Origin: LGRD01 sp031382215
GTDB lineage: Bacteria; Pseudomonadota; Gammaproteobacteria; Burkholderiales; Burkholderiaceae_C
Direction: 5' to 3'
NCBI GenBank assembly: GCA_031382215.1
Contig: JANMYQ010000293.1
Location: 29,225-93,224 of the forward strand
Length of the DNA: 64,000 nucleotides
Part shown: in pieces, positions 43,538-51,808 of the stretch
Position numbering within the stretch: the stretch's first letter is position 1
Layout of the letters: each line of letters opens with the position of its first letter
Translations under genes and position numbers: made by a program
Notes under the pieces: model-generated
What the model was told of the DNA's origin: nothing
Database searches by the model: none
Seen by the model: only the letters and a program-made list of their open reading frames with translations

Positions 43538-45576
43538 TGCGCGCGCTCTGGGCCAATCGCTTGGCCAATCATCTTGCCGACCAGCACCGGGTTCGCTGCC
43601 CGCGGCGGCGCCTCTGCGCTGGGCGGCGCGGCCTCGGCCACCGCGCTGCGGCGCGTGCGGTAGCGCCGGTCGAGCACCGCCAGCACGCCGCCGCCGGCCA
43701 TCAGCAGGCAGCCGAGCCAGATCCAGTTGACGAAGGGCTTGTGGTGTACACGCACGCTCCAGGAAGTGGCGTCCACCGGCTCGCCCAGCGCGACGTACAG
43801 GTCGCGTGTGAAGCCGCGGTCGATCGCCACCTCGGTCATCGGCGAGCGGCTGACGTTGTAGACGCGTCGCTCCGGCCGCAAGGTGGCCACCGCCTGGCCG
43901 TCACGCGTGACGCTGATGATCGCCTGCGCCGACACGTAGTTCGGGCCGCGCACCTCGCGCAGGTCATCCATGCGCACCGAGTAGCCGCCCGACATCGTGG
44001 TTTCTCCGGGCTGCATGCGCACGTCGGTCTCGCTGCTATAGCCGCTGACCACGGTGACGCCGACGATGAACACCGCCACGCCGAAGTGCGCCAGCAACAT
44101 GCCGTAGTAGCTGCCCGGCTGCTTGCGCAGCGCGGTGGCCACGCCGGCCGGGTGCTCGCGCACGCGCGTCACGAGATTCAGCACCGCGGTGCTGGCGATC
44201 CACGCGGCCAGCAGCAGGCCGAAGCCGATCATGGGCGTCCACTGGCCCAGTGCGAACGGCGCGATCACCGCGCTGGCCGCGCTCACACCGAAGGCCCAGC
44301 GCAGCTTGCGCGCCAGGTCGATCACGCCGGCCTGGCGCCACTGGGTCATCGGGCCCACGCCCATCAGGAACAGGGCCGGCGCCATCAGCGGCACGAACAC
44401 GGCATTGAAGTAGGGCGGGCCGACCGAAAGTTTGCCCATGCCCAGCGCGTCGATCACCAGCGGGTAGACGGTGCCCAGCAGCACCGCCGCGGCGGCCACC
44501 ACCAACAGCACGTTGTTGGCCAGCAGCATCGACTCGCGCGACATCGCCTCGAAGCTGCCGCCCACGCCGACCTTGGGCGCACGCCACGCGAACAAGGTCA
44601 GCGAGCCGCCGATCACCAGCGCCAGGAAACCAAGGATGAAGATGCCGCGCGCCGGGTCGGTGGCGAACGCGTGCACCGAGCTCAGCACGCCGGAGCGCAC
44701 GATGAAGGTGCCCAGCAGCGACAGCGAAAACGCGAGGATCGCCAGCAGCGCCGTCCACATCTTGAAGCCGCCGCGCTTTTCGGTGACGGCGAGCGAATGC
44801 ATCAGCGCCGTGCCCACCAGCCAGGGCATGAAGGAGGCGTTTTCGACCGGGTCCCAGAACCACCAGCCGCCCCAGCCCAGTTCGTAGTAGGCCCAGAAGC
44901 TGCCGAGCGCGATGCCGCAGGTCAGGAAGCACCACGCCACCGTCGTCCAAGGGCGCGACCAACGCGCCCAGGCCGCGTCCATGCGGCCGGACAGCAGCGC
45001 AGCGACCGAGAACGCGAACGCCACCACGAAGCCGACGTAGCCCATGTAGAGCATCGGCGGGTGGATGATCATGCCGGGGTCTTGCAGCAAAGGGTTCAGG
45101 TCGCGGCCGTCGGCGGCGGCCGGCAGCAGGCGCTCGAACGGGTTCGACGTGGTCAAGGTGAACAGCAGGAAGCCGACGCTGACCAGCCCCATCACGCCGA
45201 GCACGCGCGCAACGGTGCGGTCGTCGAGCTGCTTCGAGAAGATCGAGACGGCCAAGGTCCAGCCCGACAGGATCAGCGACCACAGCAGGATCGAGCCCTC
45301 GTGGTTGCCCCACACCGCGGTGATGCGGTAGATGAGCGGCAAGGTCGAGTTGGAATGATTGGCCGCCAGCAGCACCGAAAAGTCGTTGTTGATGAAGGCC
45401 GCGGTGAGGCAGCCGTAGGCCATCAGCACGAACAGGAACTGGCCGCGCGCCGAGGGGCGCGCCAGCGACATCCAGGCCGCGCTGCCGGTCTGCGCGCCGA
45501 TCAGCGGCAGCACGCTTTGCGCCAGCGCCATGGCCAGCGCCAGGATCATCGCGAAGTGTCCGAGTTCGGGAATCAT
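43534..45576 (-). CDS. ccmF: CcmF, cytochrome c heme lyase
   Basis: A 680-residue polytopic protein with the heme-handling WWD motif in GWGGWWFWDPVENASFMPWL and conserved His residues in nearby loops (AWGNHEGSILLWSLILSGW; DPGMIIHPPMLYMGYVG). It attaches heme from CcmE to apocytochrome. It would mature the four hemes of PufC. The start overlaps the ccmE stop. Confidence 0.95.
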   Translation of the reverse strand: MIPELGHFAMILALAMALAQSVLPLIGAQTGSAAWMSLARPSARGQFLFVLMAYGCLTAAFINNDFSVLLAANHSNSTLPLIYRITAVWGNHEGSILLWSLILSGWTLAVSIFSKQLDDRTVARVLGVMGLVSVGFLLFTLTTSNPFERLLPAAADGRDLNPLLQDPGMIIHPPMLYMGYVGFVVAFAFSVAALLSGRMDAAWARWSRPWTTVAWCFLTCGIALGSFWAYYELGWGGWWFWDPVENASFMPWLVGTALMHSLAVTEKRGGFKMWTALLAILAFSLSLLGTFIVRSGVLSSVHAFATDPARGIFILGFLALVIGGSLTLFAWRAPKVGVGGSFEAMSRESMLLANNVLLVVAAAAVLLGTVYPLVIDALGMGKLSVGPPYFNAVFVPLMAPALFLMGVGPMTQWRQAGVIDLARKLRWAFGVSAASAVIAPFALGQWTPMIGFGLLLAAWIASTAVLNLVTRVREHPAGVATALRKQPGSYYGMLLAHFGVAVFIVGVTVVSGYSSETDVRMQPGETTMSGGYSVRMDDLREVRGPNYVSAQAIISVTRDGQAVATLRPERRVYNVSRSPMTEVAIDRGFTRDLYVALGEPVDATSWSVRVHHKPFVNWIWLGCLLMAGGGVLAVLDRRYRTRRSAVAEAAPPSAEAPPRAANPVLVGKMIGQAIGPERAQ

Positions 45577-46040
45577 GGTTTGGCTCCGTAGGTGGTCTGG
45601 CCGGCCGGCATCTGGCCGTGGCGCGCCTGCTCGAGCGCGGCGGCGGCCTCGGGCGCCATGTAGTTCTCGTCGTGCTTGGCCAGCACCTGGTCGGCGCGGA
45701 ACACGCCGTCGGCGCCGAGTTTGCCCTGTGCCACCACGCCTTTTCCCTCGCGGAACAGGTCGGGCAGCAGGCCGGTGTAGGTGACGGGAATGGTCTGCGC
45801 CAGGTCGGTCACGACGAAGTTGATCGTCAGGCCTTTCGGGTCGCGCTGCACGCTGCCTTCCTTCACCAGCCCGCCGATGCGGAAATTGCGTTCGCGCGGC
45901 GCTTCGTTGGCCGCCACCTGCGACGGGCTGAAGAAGAACACCAGGTTGCTCTGGAAGGCATTCAGCACCAGCGCGATGGCGGTGCCGAGCACGGCCAGAC
46001 CGACCACGATGGCCAGGCCGCGTTTGGTTCTAGGTTTCAT
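45573..46040 (-). CDS. ccmE: CcmE, periplasmic heme chaperone
   Basis: A 155-residue protein: an N-terminal membrane anchor (RGLAIVVGLAVLGTAIALVL) and an OB-fold domain with the heme-binding His in VLAKHDENYMAPEAAAALEQ. It carries heme covalently from CcmC to CcmF. The MKPRTKRG start is used. Downstream of ccmD with an 11-base overlap. Confidence 0.93.
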   Translation of the reverse strand: MKPRTKRGLAIVVGLAVLGTAIALVLNAFQSNLVFFFSPSQVAANEAPRERNFRIGGLVKEGSVQRDPKGLTINFVVTDLAQTIPVTYTGLLPDLFREGKGVVAQGKLGADGVFRADQVLAKHDENYMAPEAAAALEQARHGQMPAGQTTYGAKP

Positions 46041-46221
46041 CGGGTGTCCTCTCCAGGGCAGCATCGTCGTAATCGTCAAGGGCCAGTGAACGGCGCGATG
46101 CGCGCAGCGCCCACACCTCGCCCAGCATCACCGCGGCGGTCACGGCGAACGAGCCCCAGACATACAGGCCGTAGCCGCCCATCGCGAAGAAATCTGACCA
46201 GCTTTGCCAGTAGAGGTTCAT
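46030..46221 (-). CDS. ccmD: CcmD, small heme-exporter subunit
   Basis: A 63-residue single-pass protein: MNLYWQSWSDFFAMGGYGLY and VWGSFAVTAAVMLGEVWALR, with a charged C-terminal tail. The size, membrane segment and place between ccmC and ccmE are those of CcmD, which helps release holo-CcmE from CcmABC. Its ATG overlaps the ccmC stop. Confidence 0.88.
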   Translation of the reverse strand: MNLYWQSWSDFFAMGGYGLYVWGSFAVTAAVMLGEVWALRASRRSLALDDYDDAALERTPDET

Positions 46222-46955
46222 GACGACGCGCCGACAATTTCTTGCCGCGCCCAGGCGGCGTGGCGTTCGCGCTGCAGGATCAGGTTGCGCGTGCGCGCCA
46301 GCGCCACAGCGATGCAGTAAGCCCAGAACGCCAGCGCCATGATCAGCATGCCCAGCAACATCGGCGTGGCGATGCTGGGTGCCTTCGACAGGCTGACCGA
46401 CGCGCCCTGGTGCAGGGTGTTCCACCACTTCACCGAAAAATAGATGATCGGCACGTTGACCACGCCCACCAGCGCCAGCACGGCGGCGGCACGGTCGGCG
46501 CGGCGCGGGTCGTCGATGGCCGCGTGCAAGGACATGAAACCGATGTAGAGGAACAGCAGGATCAGCTCCGACGTGAGGCGCGCGTCCCACACCCACCAGG
46601 CGCCCCACGTGGGCTTGCCCCACAGCGCGCCGGTCCACAGCGCGATGAAGGTCATCCACGCGCCGGTGGGGGCCAGCGCAATCGCCAGCAGCGAGGCCAG
46701 GCGCGCGTTGAACACCAGCCCGATGCCGGCCCAGAACGCCATCACCACATAGACCACCATCGACATCCACGCCGCCGGCACGTGGATGAAGATGATGCGG
46801 TACGAGTCGCCTTGCTGCGCGTCGGTGGGCGCCAGGCCCAGGCCCAGCACCAGGCCGACCACGGTCAACACCACCGCCGCCCAGCCGAACCACGGCAGCA
46901 GCGCTCCGGCCAGCGGGTAGAATCGTTGCGGCGCGGCGTACTTGAACCAGTTCAT
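46218..46955 (-). CDS. ccmC: CcmC, heme handling protein
   Basis: A 245-residue membrane protein with six membrane segments and the WWD heme motif PTWGAWWVWDARLTSELIL, plus His residues in flanking loops (IIFIHVPAAWMSMVVYVVM). It loads heme on CcmE. Begins MNWFKYAAPQRFYPLAGALL, as usual. About 97 bp separate it from ccmB. Confidence 0.94.
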   Translation of the reverse strand: MNWFKYAAPQRFYPLAGALLPWFGWAAVVLTVVGLVLGLGLAPTDAQQGDSYRIIFIHVPAAWMSMVVYVVMAFWAGIGLVFNARLASLLAIALAPTGAWMTFIALWTGALWGKPTWGAWWVWDARLTSELILLFLYIGFMSLHAAIDDPRRADRAAAVLALVGVVNVPIIYFSVKWWNTLHQGASVSLSKAPSIATPMLLGMLIMALAFWAYCIAVALARTRNLILQRERHAAWARQEIVGASS

Positions 46956-47052
46956 CGTGCGTGGGTTGGGGTGCGTTGCCAGAGGGGCCGACAGCGGCGA
47001 GGGCAGCGGCGAAAACAGCCGCGTATTGTGCCGCGCCCTGGCTTAACCACCC

Positions 47053-47733
47053 TTACTCCACCGAGATACGCAATGCAACAGCCGCCGCCAGCGGTGCCAG
47101 GAAGGCGGCCAGCACCAGCATGGCGCCCAGCAGCGAAAAGTGGGCCGTGACGCCCAGGCCGGCGTTGTGGGCGTCGACCGCTCCGGCGCCGAAGATCAGC
47201 ACCGGCACGTACAGCGGCAGCACCAGCAGCGACAGCAGCACCCCCGCGCCGCGCACGCCGACCGTGAGCGCCGCGCCGATCGCGCCGATCAGGCTCAGCA
47301 GCGGCGTGCCCAGCAGCAGCGACACCAGCAGCACGCCGGCCGCCGACGCCGACAGGTCGAACTGCAGCGCCAGCAGTGGTGACAGCAGCGCCAGCAGCAG
47401 GCCCGAACAGAGCCAGTGCGCGGCGATCTTGGCGGCGACCAGCAGCGGCAGCGGGGTGGCCGCCAGCAGCAGTTGCTCCAGAGTGCCGTCCTGAAAATCA
47501 TCGGCGAACAGGCGCCCCAGCGACAGCATCGACGCCAGCAGCGCCGCCACCCACACCACCCCCGGCGCCATGCTGCGCAGCAGCGCGGGTTCGGGCCCGA
47601 CGCCGAGCGGGAACAAGCTCACGACGATGATGAAGAACACCAGCGCCGCGACCGTGTCGGAGCGGCGCCGCAGCGCGAGCGTGAGGTCGCGCAGGAACAG
47701 GGCGCGCAGGCCGTCGAAGGAGCCAGAGGTCAT
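47053..47733 (-). CDS. ccmB: CcmB, heme exporter permease subunit
   Basis: A 226-residue permease with six membrane segments. FLRDLTLALRRRSDTVAALV, FFIIVVSLFPLGVGPEPALL and LFADDFQDGTLEQLLLAATP are the standard CcmB landmarks. Works with the ATPase CcmA and CcmC to release heme-loaded CcmE. Its ATG overlaps the ccmA stop by four bases. Confidence 0.94.
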   Translation of the reverse strand: MTSGSFDGLRALFLRDLTLALRRRSDTVAALVFFIIVVSLFPLGVGPEPALLRSMAPGVVWVAALLASMLSLGRLFADDFQDGTLEQLLLAATPLPLLVAAKIAAHWLCSGLLLALLSPLLALQFDLSASAAGVLLVSLLLGTPLLSLIGAIGAALTVGVRGAGVLLSLLVLPLYVPVLIFGAGAVDAHNAGLGVTAHFSLLGAMLVLAAFLAPLAAAVALRISVE

Positions 47734-48356
47734 AAGGACAACGCCAGCTGCGGCAGCGCCGCGTCGAAGACCACGCTCTGGTGGCTGGTCAGCACCACGA
47801 TGCCGCCGCGCCCGACCTGCGCCGTGATCAGGCCGACCAGCCACGCACCGGCGGCCGTGTCGAGTGCATTGAACGGTTCGTCCAGCACCCACAGCGGCGC
47901 ATCGGCCGACAGCACCAGCCGCGCCAGCGCCACCCGCTTGCGCTGCCCTTGCGACAGCACCCGCGCGGGCGCCCGCTCGCGCCCGCGCAGCCCGGCGTCG
48001 GCCAGCGCCGCGCCAGCCTGCGCGGCGTTCACGGCGCGGCTGCCCAGCAGGCTGGCGGTCTGCAGGTTTTCGAGTGCCGAGAGGTCGTCTTTCAGCGCGG
48101 CGGCGTGGCCCAGATAAACCAGTTCCCTGCCGAACTCTTCGCGCAGCGCCGCAATGCGCTGGCCGCGCCACAGCACGTCGCCGTGGGCCGGCGCCAGCAG
48201 GCCGCAGATCATGCGCAGCAGGCTGGTCTTGCCGGCGCCGTTGGCACCTTGCAGGCGCAGCAAGCGGCCGGGCGGGACCGTGAGGTCCAGGCCCTTGAAC
48301 AGCGAACGCCGCCCGCGCACACATTCGAGCTGGCGCAACTCGAGCCCGGTGTTCAT
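47730..48356 (-). CDS. ccmA: CcmA, heme exporter ATPase
   Basis: A 208-residue ABC ATPase. Walker A LQGANGAGKTSLLRMICGLL, signature RVLSQGQRKRVALARLVLSA and Walker B PLWVLDEPFNALDTAAGAWL match CcmA. First gene of the complete leftward ccmABCDEFGHI operon. The ATG chosen starts MNTGLELRQLECVRGRRSLF; upstream frame has no similarity. Confidence 0.94.
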   Translation of the reverse strand: MNTGLELRQLECVRGRRSLFKGLDLTVPPGRLLRLQGANGAGKTSLLRMICGLLAPAHGDVLWRGQRIAALREEFGRELVYLGHAAALKDDLSALENLQTASLLGSRAVNAAQAGAALADAGLRGRERAPARVLSQGQRKRVALARLVLSADAPLWVLDEPFNALDTAAGAWLVGLITAQVGRGGIVVLTSHQSVVFDAALPQLALSL

Positions 48357-48439
48357 CGGAGGGGGCGCATGGGAACGGAGGCTCGGGGTCGGGTGGGCAC
48401 GCCGGCAGTTTAAGCTGGCGGTTTTGCAACGCAGCTTCC

Positions 48440-48670
48440 ATGCAGACACCCCGCAAACCTCACCCGTTGCAGCGCCTGGCCGTGGCGCTGGCCTACCTCG
48501 CGGCCATCGCCGCCGGGCTCAAGTACGGCTACGACTTCGGCGCACAGATCAGCGGCCAACTGCTCGGCGTGGTGCTGGCGATCAACAGCGCGATCTTCGG
48601 CTCGATTTTGGTCGGCATGCTCGTCGGCCGCGTGTTCGGGCCGAAGGCGACGGACCGCCCGGAGCCGTGA
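48440..48670 (+). CDS. Small membrane protein of unknown function
   Basis: A 76-residue protein with two hydrophobic segments (LAVALAYLAAIAAGLKYGYD and LLGVVLAINSAIFGSILVGM) and short polar ends. Not recognised. It is divergent from ccmA (83 bp) and ends 17 bp before the convergent puc tail gene. No good ribosome site is seen, so it is uncertain. Confidence 0.45.
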   Translation: MQTPRKPHPLQRLAVALAYLAAIAAGLKYGYDFGAQISGQLLGVVLAINSAIFGSILVGMLVGRVFGPKATDRPEP

Positions 48671-48687
48671 TCGCGTGAAGTGCCGGC

Positions 48688-48810
48688 TCAGCGCCTCGGG
48701 TGCAGCCCGCGGCGGTATTCCTCTTCGTACTTCTTGTTGGCGTAGTAATAGTGGTTCAAGAGCCAGAAGCCGACGATCGTGACCCACGCACCGAAAAGCA
48801 GATACACCAT
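48688..48810 (-). CDS. 40-aa single-pass membrane peptide at the end of the puc operon
   Basis: The ORF reads MVYLLFGAWVTIVGFWLLNH, then YYYANKKYEEEYRRGLHPRR. One membrane helix is followed by a Tyr/Lys/Glu/Arg-rich tail. AGGAGAG stands six bases before the ATG, strong support for translation. It follows pucC on the same strand by 41 bp. I do not recognise the family. By position and size it could be an extra LH2 subunit or an assembly peptide comparable to PucD/PucE-type small proteins, but similarity is not evident. Confidence 0.65.
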   Translation of the reverse strand: MVYLLFGAWVTIVGFWLLNHYYYANKKYEEEYRRGLHPRR

Positions 48811-48851
48811 GAAACTCTCCTGAGGAAATTCGCCGCTACGAAGTGACGCCG

Positions 48852-50261
48852 TTACGCCATGGCGGTCTGCCGTGCGCCGCCCATCAGGGTGGCCATCAGC
48901 ACGAGGGTGACCGAGAGCATCACGATCTCGACCGCGTAGACAAAAATATAACCGGTGCCGGGCCCGATCAGCGCGGCGCCGAACAGGCCACGTGCGGCGA
49001 GCGCGCCGACCGCGTCGCTCAACACGCCGCCCAGCGCCACTGCGATGCCGGCGGCCGTGGCTTGCACTGCGCCCCAGGCTCCCAAGGCCAGCCCGGTCTG
49101 CTCTTTCGGGGCGCTGTTCATCGTTGCCGTCAGCGTGCCGTGGCCGAACAGCCCGGCGCCGAAACCGACCAGGAAGGCGCCCGACGCGAACATCGGCACC
49201 GAATCGAACGAGGCGGCCAGGATCACCGCGGCAAACGCCAGCATGCCGGCCAGTGCGCCGGCGGCGGCCATGCGGAACGGGTTGGCGCCGCGGCCCAGCA
49301 CGTGCGACGCGAGCGTGAAGCCGGCCAGCCCGCCGAACGCGAGGCAGGCGGTCAGTTGTGTCGTCGCGCCCACCGTCATGCCCAGCACCTGGCCGCCATA
49401 CGGTTCGAGCAGCACGTCCTGCATGCCGAAGGCCATCGTGCCCAGGCCGATGGCCAGCAGGCGGCGGCGCGCATTTGCCGCGCCGCTGTAGGAGCGCCAG
49501 GCGTGCAGGAAGGTGGGCGGAGGCGCCGGTGGCGCGGCCGACCGGCGCGGGCGGCGGGTCTCCTGCTTCCACAGTGCGACGGTGTTGAGCACCAAGGTGG
49601 CCACCGCCGCGGCCTGGATGACCTGCACCAACCGGCCCGGGCTGAAGTCGGCCAGCAGCGCGCCGAACACCAGCGCGCTGACGATGCTGCCGGCCAGCAG
49701 CATCACGTACATCAGGCCCACGACCTTGGGCTGCGACTCGACCGGCGCCAGGTCGGTGGCCAGCGCCAGCCCGGCGGTCTGGGTGGTGTGCAGGCCCGCG
49801 CCAACGAGCACGAAGGCCAGGCCCGCGCCGGCCGGGCCGATCCACGCCGGCCACTGGCTGGCGTTGCCGCCGCCGCCCAGCACCAGCAGCGCGAACGGCA
49901 TGATCGCCAGGCCGCCGAACTGGATCAGCGTGCCCATCCAGATGTAGGGCACGCGGCGCCATCCGAGGGCCGACTTGTGGTGGTCGGAGCGGTGGCCGAT
50001 GAGCGCGCGAAACGGCGCGTACACCACCGGCAAGGAAATCATCACTGCGACGAGCGCTGCCGGCACGCCGAGCTCGACGATCATCACGCGGTTGAGCGTA
50101 CCCACCACCAGCACCAGCGCCATGCCGACCGACACCTGGAACAGGGCCAGGCGCAGCAGGCGCGACAGCGGCAGGTCCGGCGTCGCCGCGTCGGCGAAGG
50201 GCAGGAAGCGGGTGCCGAGTCCGGCCCAGGTGAAGATCAGCTTCTGGCTGTAGCGGTTCAT
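48852..50261 (-). CDS. pucC: PucC, LH2 assembly factor (BCD/MFS family)
   Basis: A 469-residue protein with about twelve membrane segments, a paralogue of LhaA at 15.7 kb. Shared segments are RFLPFADAATPDLPLSRLLR, GTLNRVMIVELGVPAALVAV and GWRRVPYIWMGTLIQFGGLA. Together with upstream pucB and pucA it marks the LH2 operon, where PucC is needed for LH2 accumulation. The start is MNRYSQK; an ATG four codons earlier (50273) is possible. A hairpin in front probably dampens its expression relative to pucBA. Confidence 0.92.
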   Translation of the reverse strand: MNRYSQKLIFTWAGLGTRFLPFADAATPDLPLSRLLRLALFQVSVGMALVLVVGTLNRVMIVELGVPAALVAVMISLPVVYAPFRALIGHRSDHHKSALGWRRVPYIWMGTLIQFGGLAIMPFALLVLGGGGNASQWPAWIGPAGAGLAFVLVGAGLHTTQTAGLALATDLAPVESQPKVVGLMYVMLLAGSIVSALVFGALLADFSPGRLVQVIQAAAVATLVLNTVALWKQETRRPRRSAAPPAPPPTFLHAWRSYSGAANARRRLLAIGLGTMAFGMQDVLLEPYGGQVLGMTVGATTQLTACLAFGGLAGFTLASHVLGRGANPFRMAAAGALAGMLAFAAVILAASFDSVPMFASGAFLVGFGAGLFGHGTLTATMNSAPKEQTGLALGAWGAVQATAAGIAVALGGVLSDAVGALAARGLFGAALIGPGTGYIFVYAVEIVMLSVTLVLMATLMGGARQTAMA

Positions 50262-50280
50262 GGCAGGCAGCATTCAGAGT

Positions 50281-50306
50281 GGGCCGGAACATGCGTGTCC
50301 CGGCCC
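50281..50306. terminator. Intercistronic hairpin between pucA and pucC
   Basis: GGGCCGG (50281-50287) pairs with CCGGCCC (50300-50306), with ACA/TGT pairing inside and loop TGCG. No U-run follows, so it is more likely an RNA stabiliser/attenuator that sets pucBA above pucC. Confidence 0.6.
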
Positions 50307-50326
50307 CGGGGGACGGCCCAAGGCCG

Positions 50327-50545
50327 CTATTTCTGGGGTGCAGCCTGCGCCGTGATGACCGGCGAGTCCAACGCGGCCTTGGCCGGGGCCGCCTTCGCGG
50401 CGCCGCCTTCGTAGTACTTGGGCAGCCAGGTGGTGTGGGTCAGCAGCGCGTAGTGCACCGCGAACGAACTCACCGCCACCGCGCCGAGGAACAGCGGGAT
50501 GCCGACAGACGGCTTGACGACCAGCCAGAGTTTTCCGTAGATCAT
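50327..50545 (-). CDS. pucA: PucA, LH2 alpha polypeptide
   Basis: A 72-residue antenna polypeptide: MIYGKLWLVVKPSVGIPLFL, LGAVAVSSFAVHYALLTHTTW. The His in AVHYALLTHTTW is the B850 ligand and the following TW residues are typical. The tail GGAAKAAPAKAALDSPVITA is Ala/Pro-rich, as I recall from Rubrivivax LH2 alpha. GGAG stands eight bases before the ATG. 18 bp after pucB. Confidence 0.94.
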   Translation of the reverse strand: MIYGKLWLVVKPSVGIPLFLGAVAVSSFAVHYALLTHTTWLPKYYEGGAAKAAPAKAALDSPVITAQAAPQK

Positions 50546-50563
50546 GGTTCTATCTCCTTCAGG

Positions 50564-50716
50564 CTAGTGCAGCCACGGGGTGTAGATGTAGGCCAGCAGG
50601 TGCGCCAGCGCCGCGATGGCACCGAAGATCTGCGTGCCTTGAATGATGTGGCGGTGCAGGTCTTCGGACTCGGCTTCGGTCAGGCCGGTGGGCCATACCT
50701 TGTTCGGATCAGACAT
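50564..50716 (-). CDS. pucB: PucB, LH2 beta polypeptide
   Basis: A 50-residue antenna polypeptide: MSDPNKVWPTGLTEAESEDL, HRHIIQGTQIFGAIAALAHL, LAYIYTPWLH. The His in ALAHLLAYIYTPWL is the B850 ligand and an upstream His (LHRHII) is the usual second conserved one. GAGGAG lies seven bases before this ATG; an ATG 13 codons upstream has no such site. First gene of the puc operon, divergent from crtE. Confidence 0.94.
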   Translation of the reverse strand: MSDPNKVWPTGLTEAESEDLHRHIIQGTQIFGAIAALAHLLAYIYTPWLH

Positions 50717-50783
50717 AGGGAGTCTCCTCTTCGGGGCATACGGTTTCGTGCTCAACCCGCACGCGGGTACCTTTGTGGGCGTG

Positions 50784-50801
50784 TGTACTGTTAACGGAAC
50801 A
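50784..50801. promoter_or_regulatory. PpsR-type operator TGT-N12-ACA in the pucB/crtE gap
   Basis: TGTACTGTTAACGGAACA is a perfect TGT-N12-ACA palindrome and contains GTTAAC. It lies upstream of pucB and 26 bp from a second site, centre to centre. Binding by PpsR is inferred. Confidence 0.6.
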
Positions 50802-50809
50802 CTTTAAGA

Positions 50810-50827
50810 TGTCAATCAGGATTGACG
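50810..50827. promoter_or_regulatory. Second PpsR-type operator in the pucB/crtE gap
   Basis: TGTCAATCAGGATTGACG differs from TGT-N12-ACA in one base and holds the perfect 7-bp inverted repeat GTCAATC-AG-GATTGAC (50811-50826). It covers the -35 of crtE, and its complement provides a TTGACA (50815-50810) that could be the -35 of leftward pucB. One site could thus control both operons. Confidence 0.65.
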
Positions 50828-50850
50828 CTTTTCGTGGTTTCAAGTACAAA
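50822..50850 (+). promoter_or_regulatory. Promoter of crtE
   Basis: TTGACG (50822-50827), a 17-bp spacer, then TACAAA (50845-50850). Its -35 lies in the second operator, so repression in air is expected. It gives a leader of about 35 bases before crtE. Confidence 0.5.
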
Positions 50851-50891
50851 CTTCCCACACGACCTCACCGCAACCCGTGCCCGGAGCCCGT

Positions 50892-51785
50892 ATGAAGCCC
50901 ATCACACGCATCGAACAATCGCTGGCCACGGCCGTTGCTTCCGGGGAGGCCCAGGGCTGCCCGCCCAAGCTGGCCGGGGCGATCCGGCACGCGGTGTTCC
51001 CAGGCGGGGCGCGCATCCGCCCGCAGTTGTGTCTGGCGGTGGCCCAGGCCTGCGGCGACGATGACCCGGAGCTGGCCGAAGCCGCCGCCACCGCGATCGA
51101 GCTGCTGCACTGCGCCTCGCTGGTGCACGACGACCTGCCGTGCTTCGACGACGCGCCGACCCGCCGCGGCCGCGCCTCGGTGCACTTCGCGTATGGCGAG
51201 AGCCTGGCCGTGCTGGCCGGTGATGCGCTGATCGTGCTGGCGTTCGAGACGCTCGCTGTCGCCTCGACGCGCTCGCCGCTGCGGCTGGCGCCACTGCTGA
51301 CGACGATCTCGCGCGGTGTCGGCATGCCTTTCGGCATCGTCGCCGGGCAGGCTTGGGAATGCGAGCCGCGCGTGTCGCTGGCCGACTATCAGCGCGCCAA
51401 GACCGGCTCGCTGTTCGCCGCCGCCACCTGCGCCGGTGCGCTCGCCGCGGGTGCCGAAGCCAAGCCGTGGCGCGCACTGGGCGACTGGCTGGGCGAGGCC
51501 TTCCAGGTCGCCGACGACATTCGCGACGTGGCCGCCGACCCGGTGCTGCTGGGTAAACCGACCGGCCAGGACGTGGCACTGTGCCGCCCCAGTTCGGCCA
51601 AGGAGCTCGGCCTGGAGGGCGCGATCCAGCACTTCGACCGGCTCGTGGCGCGTGCCATCGAAGCCGTACCGCCGTGCCGCGGCGAGGCTCAGTTGCGTGC
51701 ACTGGTTCGGCTCGAAGCCGAGCGCCTGGTGCCCAAGGCCATGTCCGACGCCTGCGCGATGGAAACCGCACGCGGGGTGGTCTGA
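50892..51785 (+). CDS. crtE: CrtE, geranylgeranyl diphosphate synthase
   Basis: A 297-residue polyprenyl synthase. The first Asp-rich motif is LVHDDLPCFDDAPTRRGRAS and the second GEAFQVADDIRDVAADPVLL. It makes GGPP for carotenoids and for the phytyl tail of bacteriochlorophyll. The ATG has GGAG five bases upstream; a GTG five codons earlier is less likely. First gene of the crtE-crtF-bchCXYZ-puf superoperon. Confidence 0.94.
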   Translation: MKPITRIEQSLATAVASGEAQGCPPKLAGAIRHAVFPGGARIRPQLCLAVAQACGDDDPELAEAAATAIELLHCASLVHDDLPCFDDAPTRRGRASVHFAYGESLAVLAGDALIVLAFETLAVASTRSPLRLAPLLTTISRGVGMPFGIVAGQAWECEPRVSLADYQRAKTGSLFAAATCAGALAAGAEAKPWRALGDWLGEAFQVADDIRDVAADPVLLGKPTGQDVALCRPSSAKELGLEGAIQHFDRLVARAIEAVPPCRGEAQLRALVRLEAERLVPKAMSDACAMETARGVV

Positions 51786-51808
51786 TCCCGTCACCTCAGG
51801 GTGCGCCG

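Noticed and set aside
43537..45591. A rightward open frame of 684 codons opposite ccmF
   Set aside because: Composition is typical of an antisense shadow (Arg/His/Gln-rich), and ccmF is certain.
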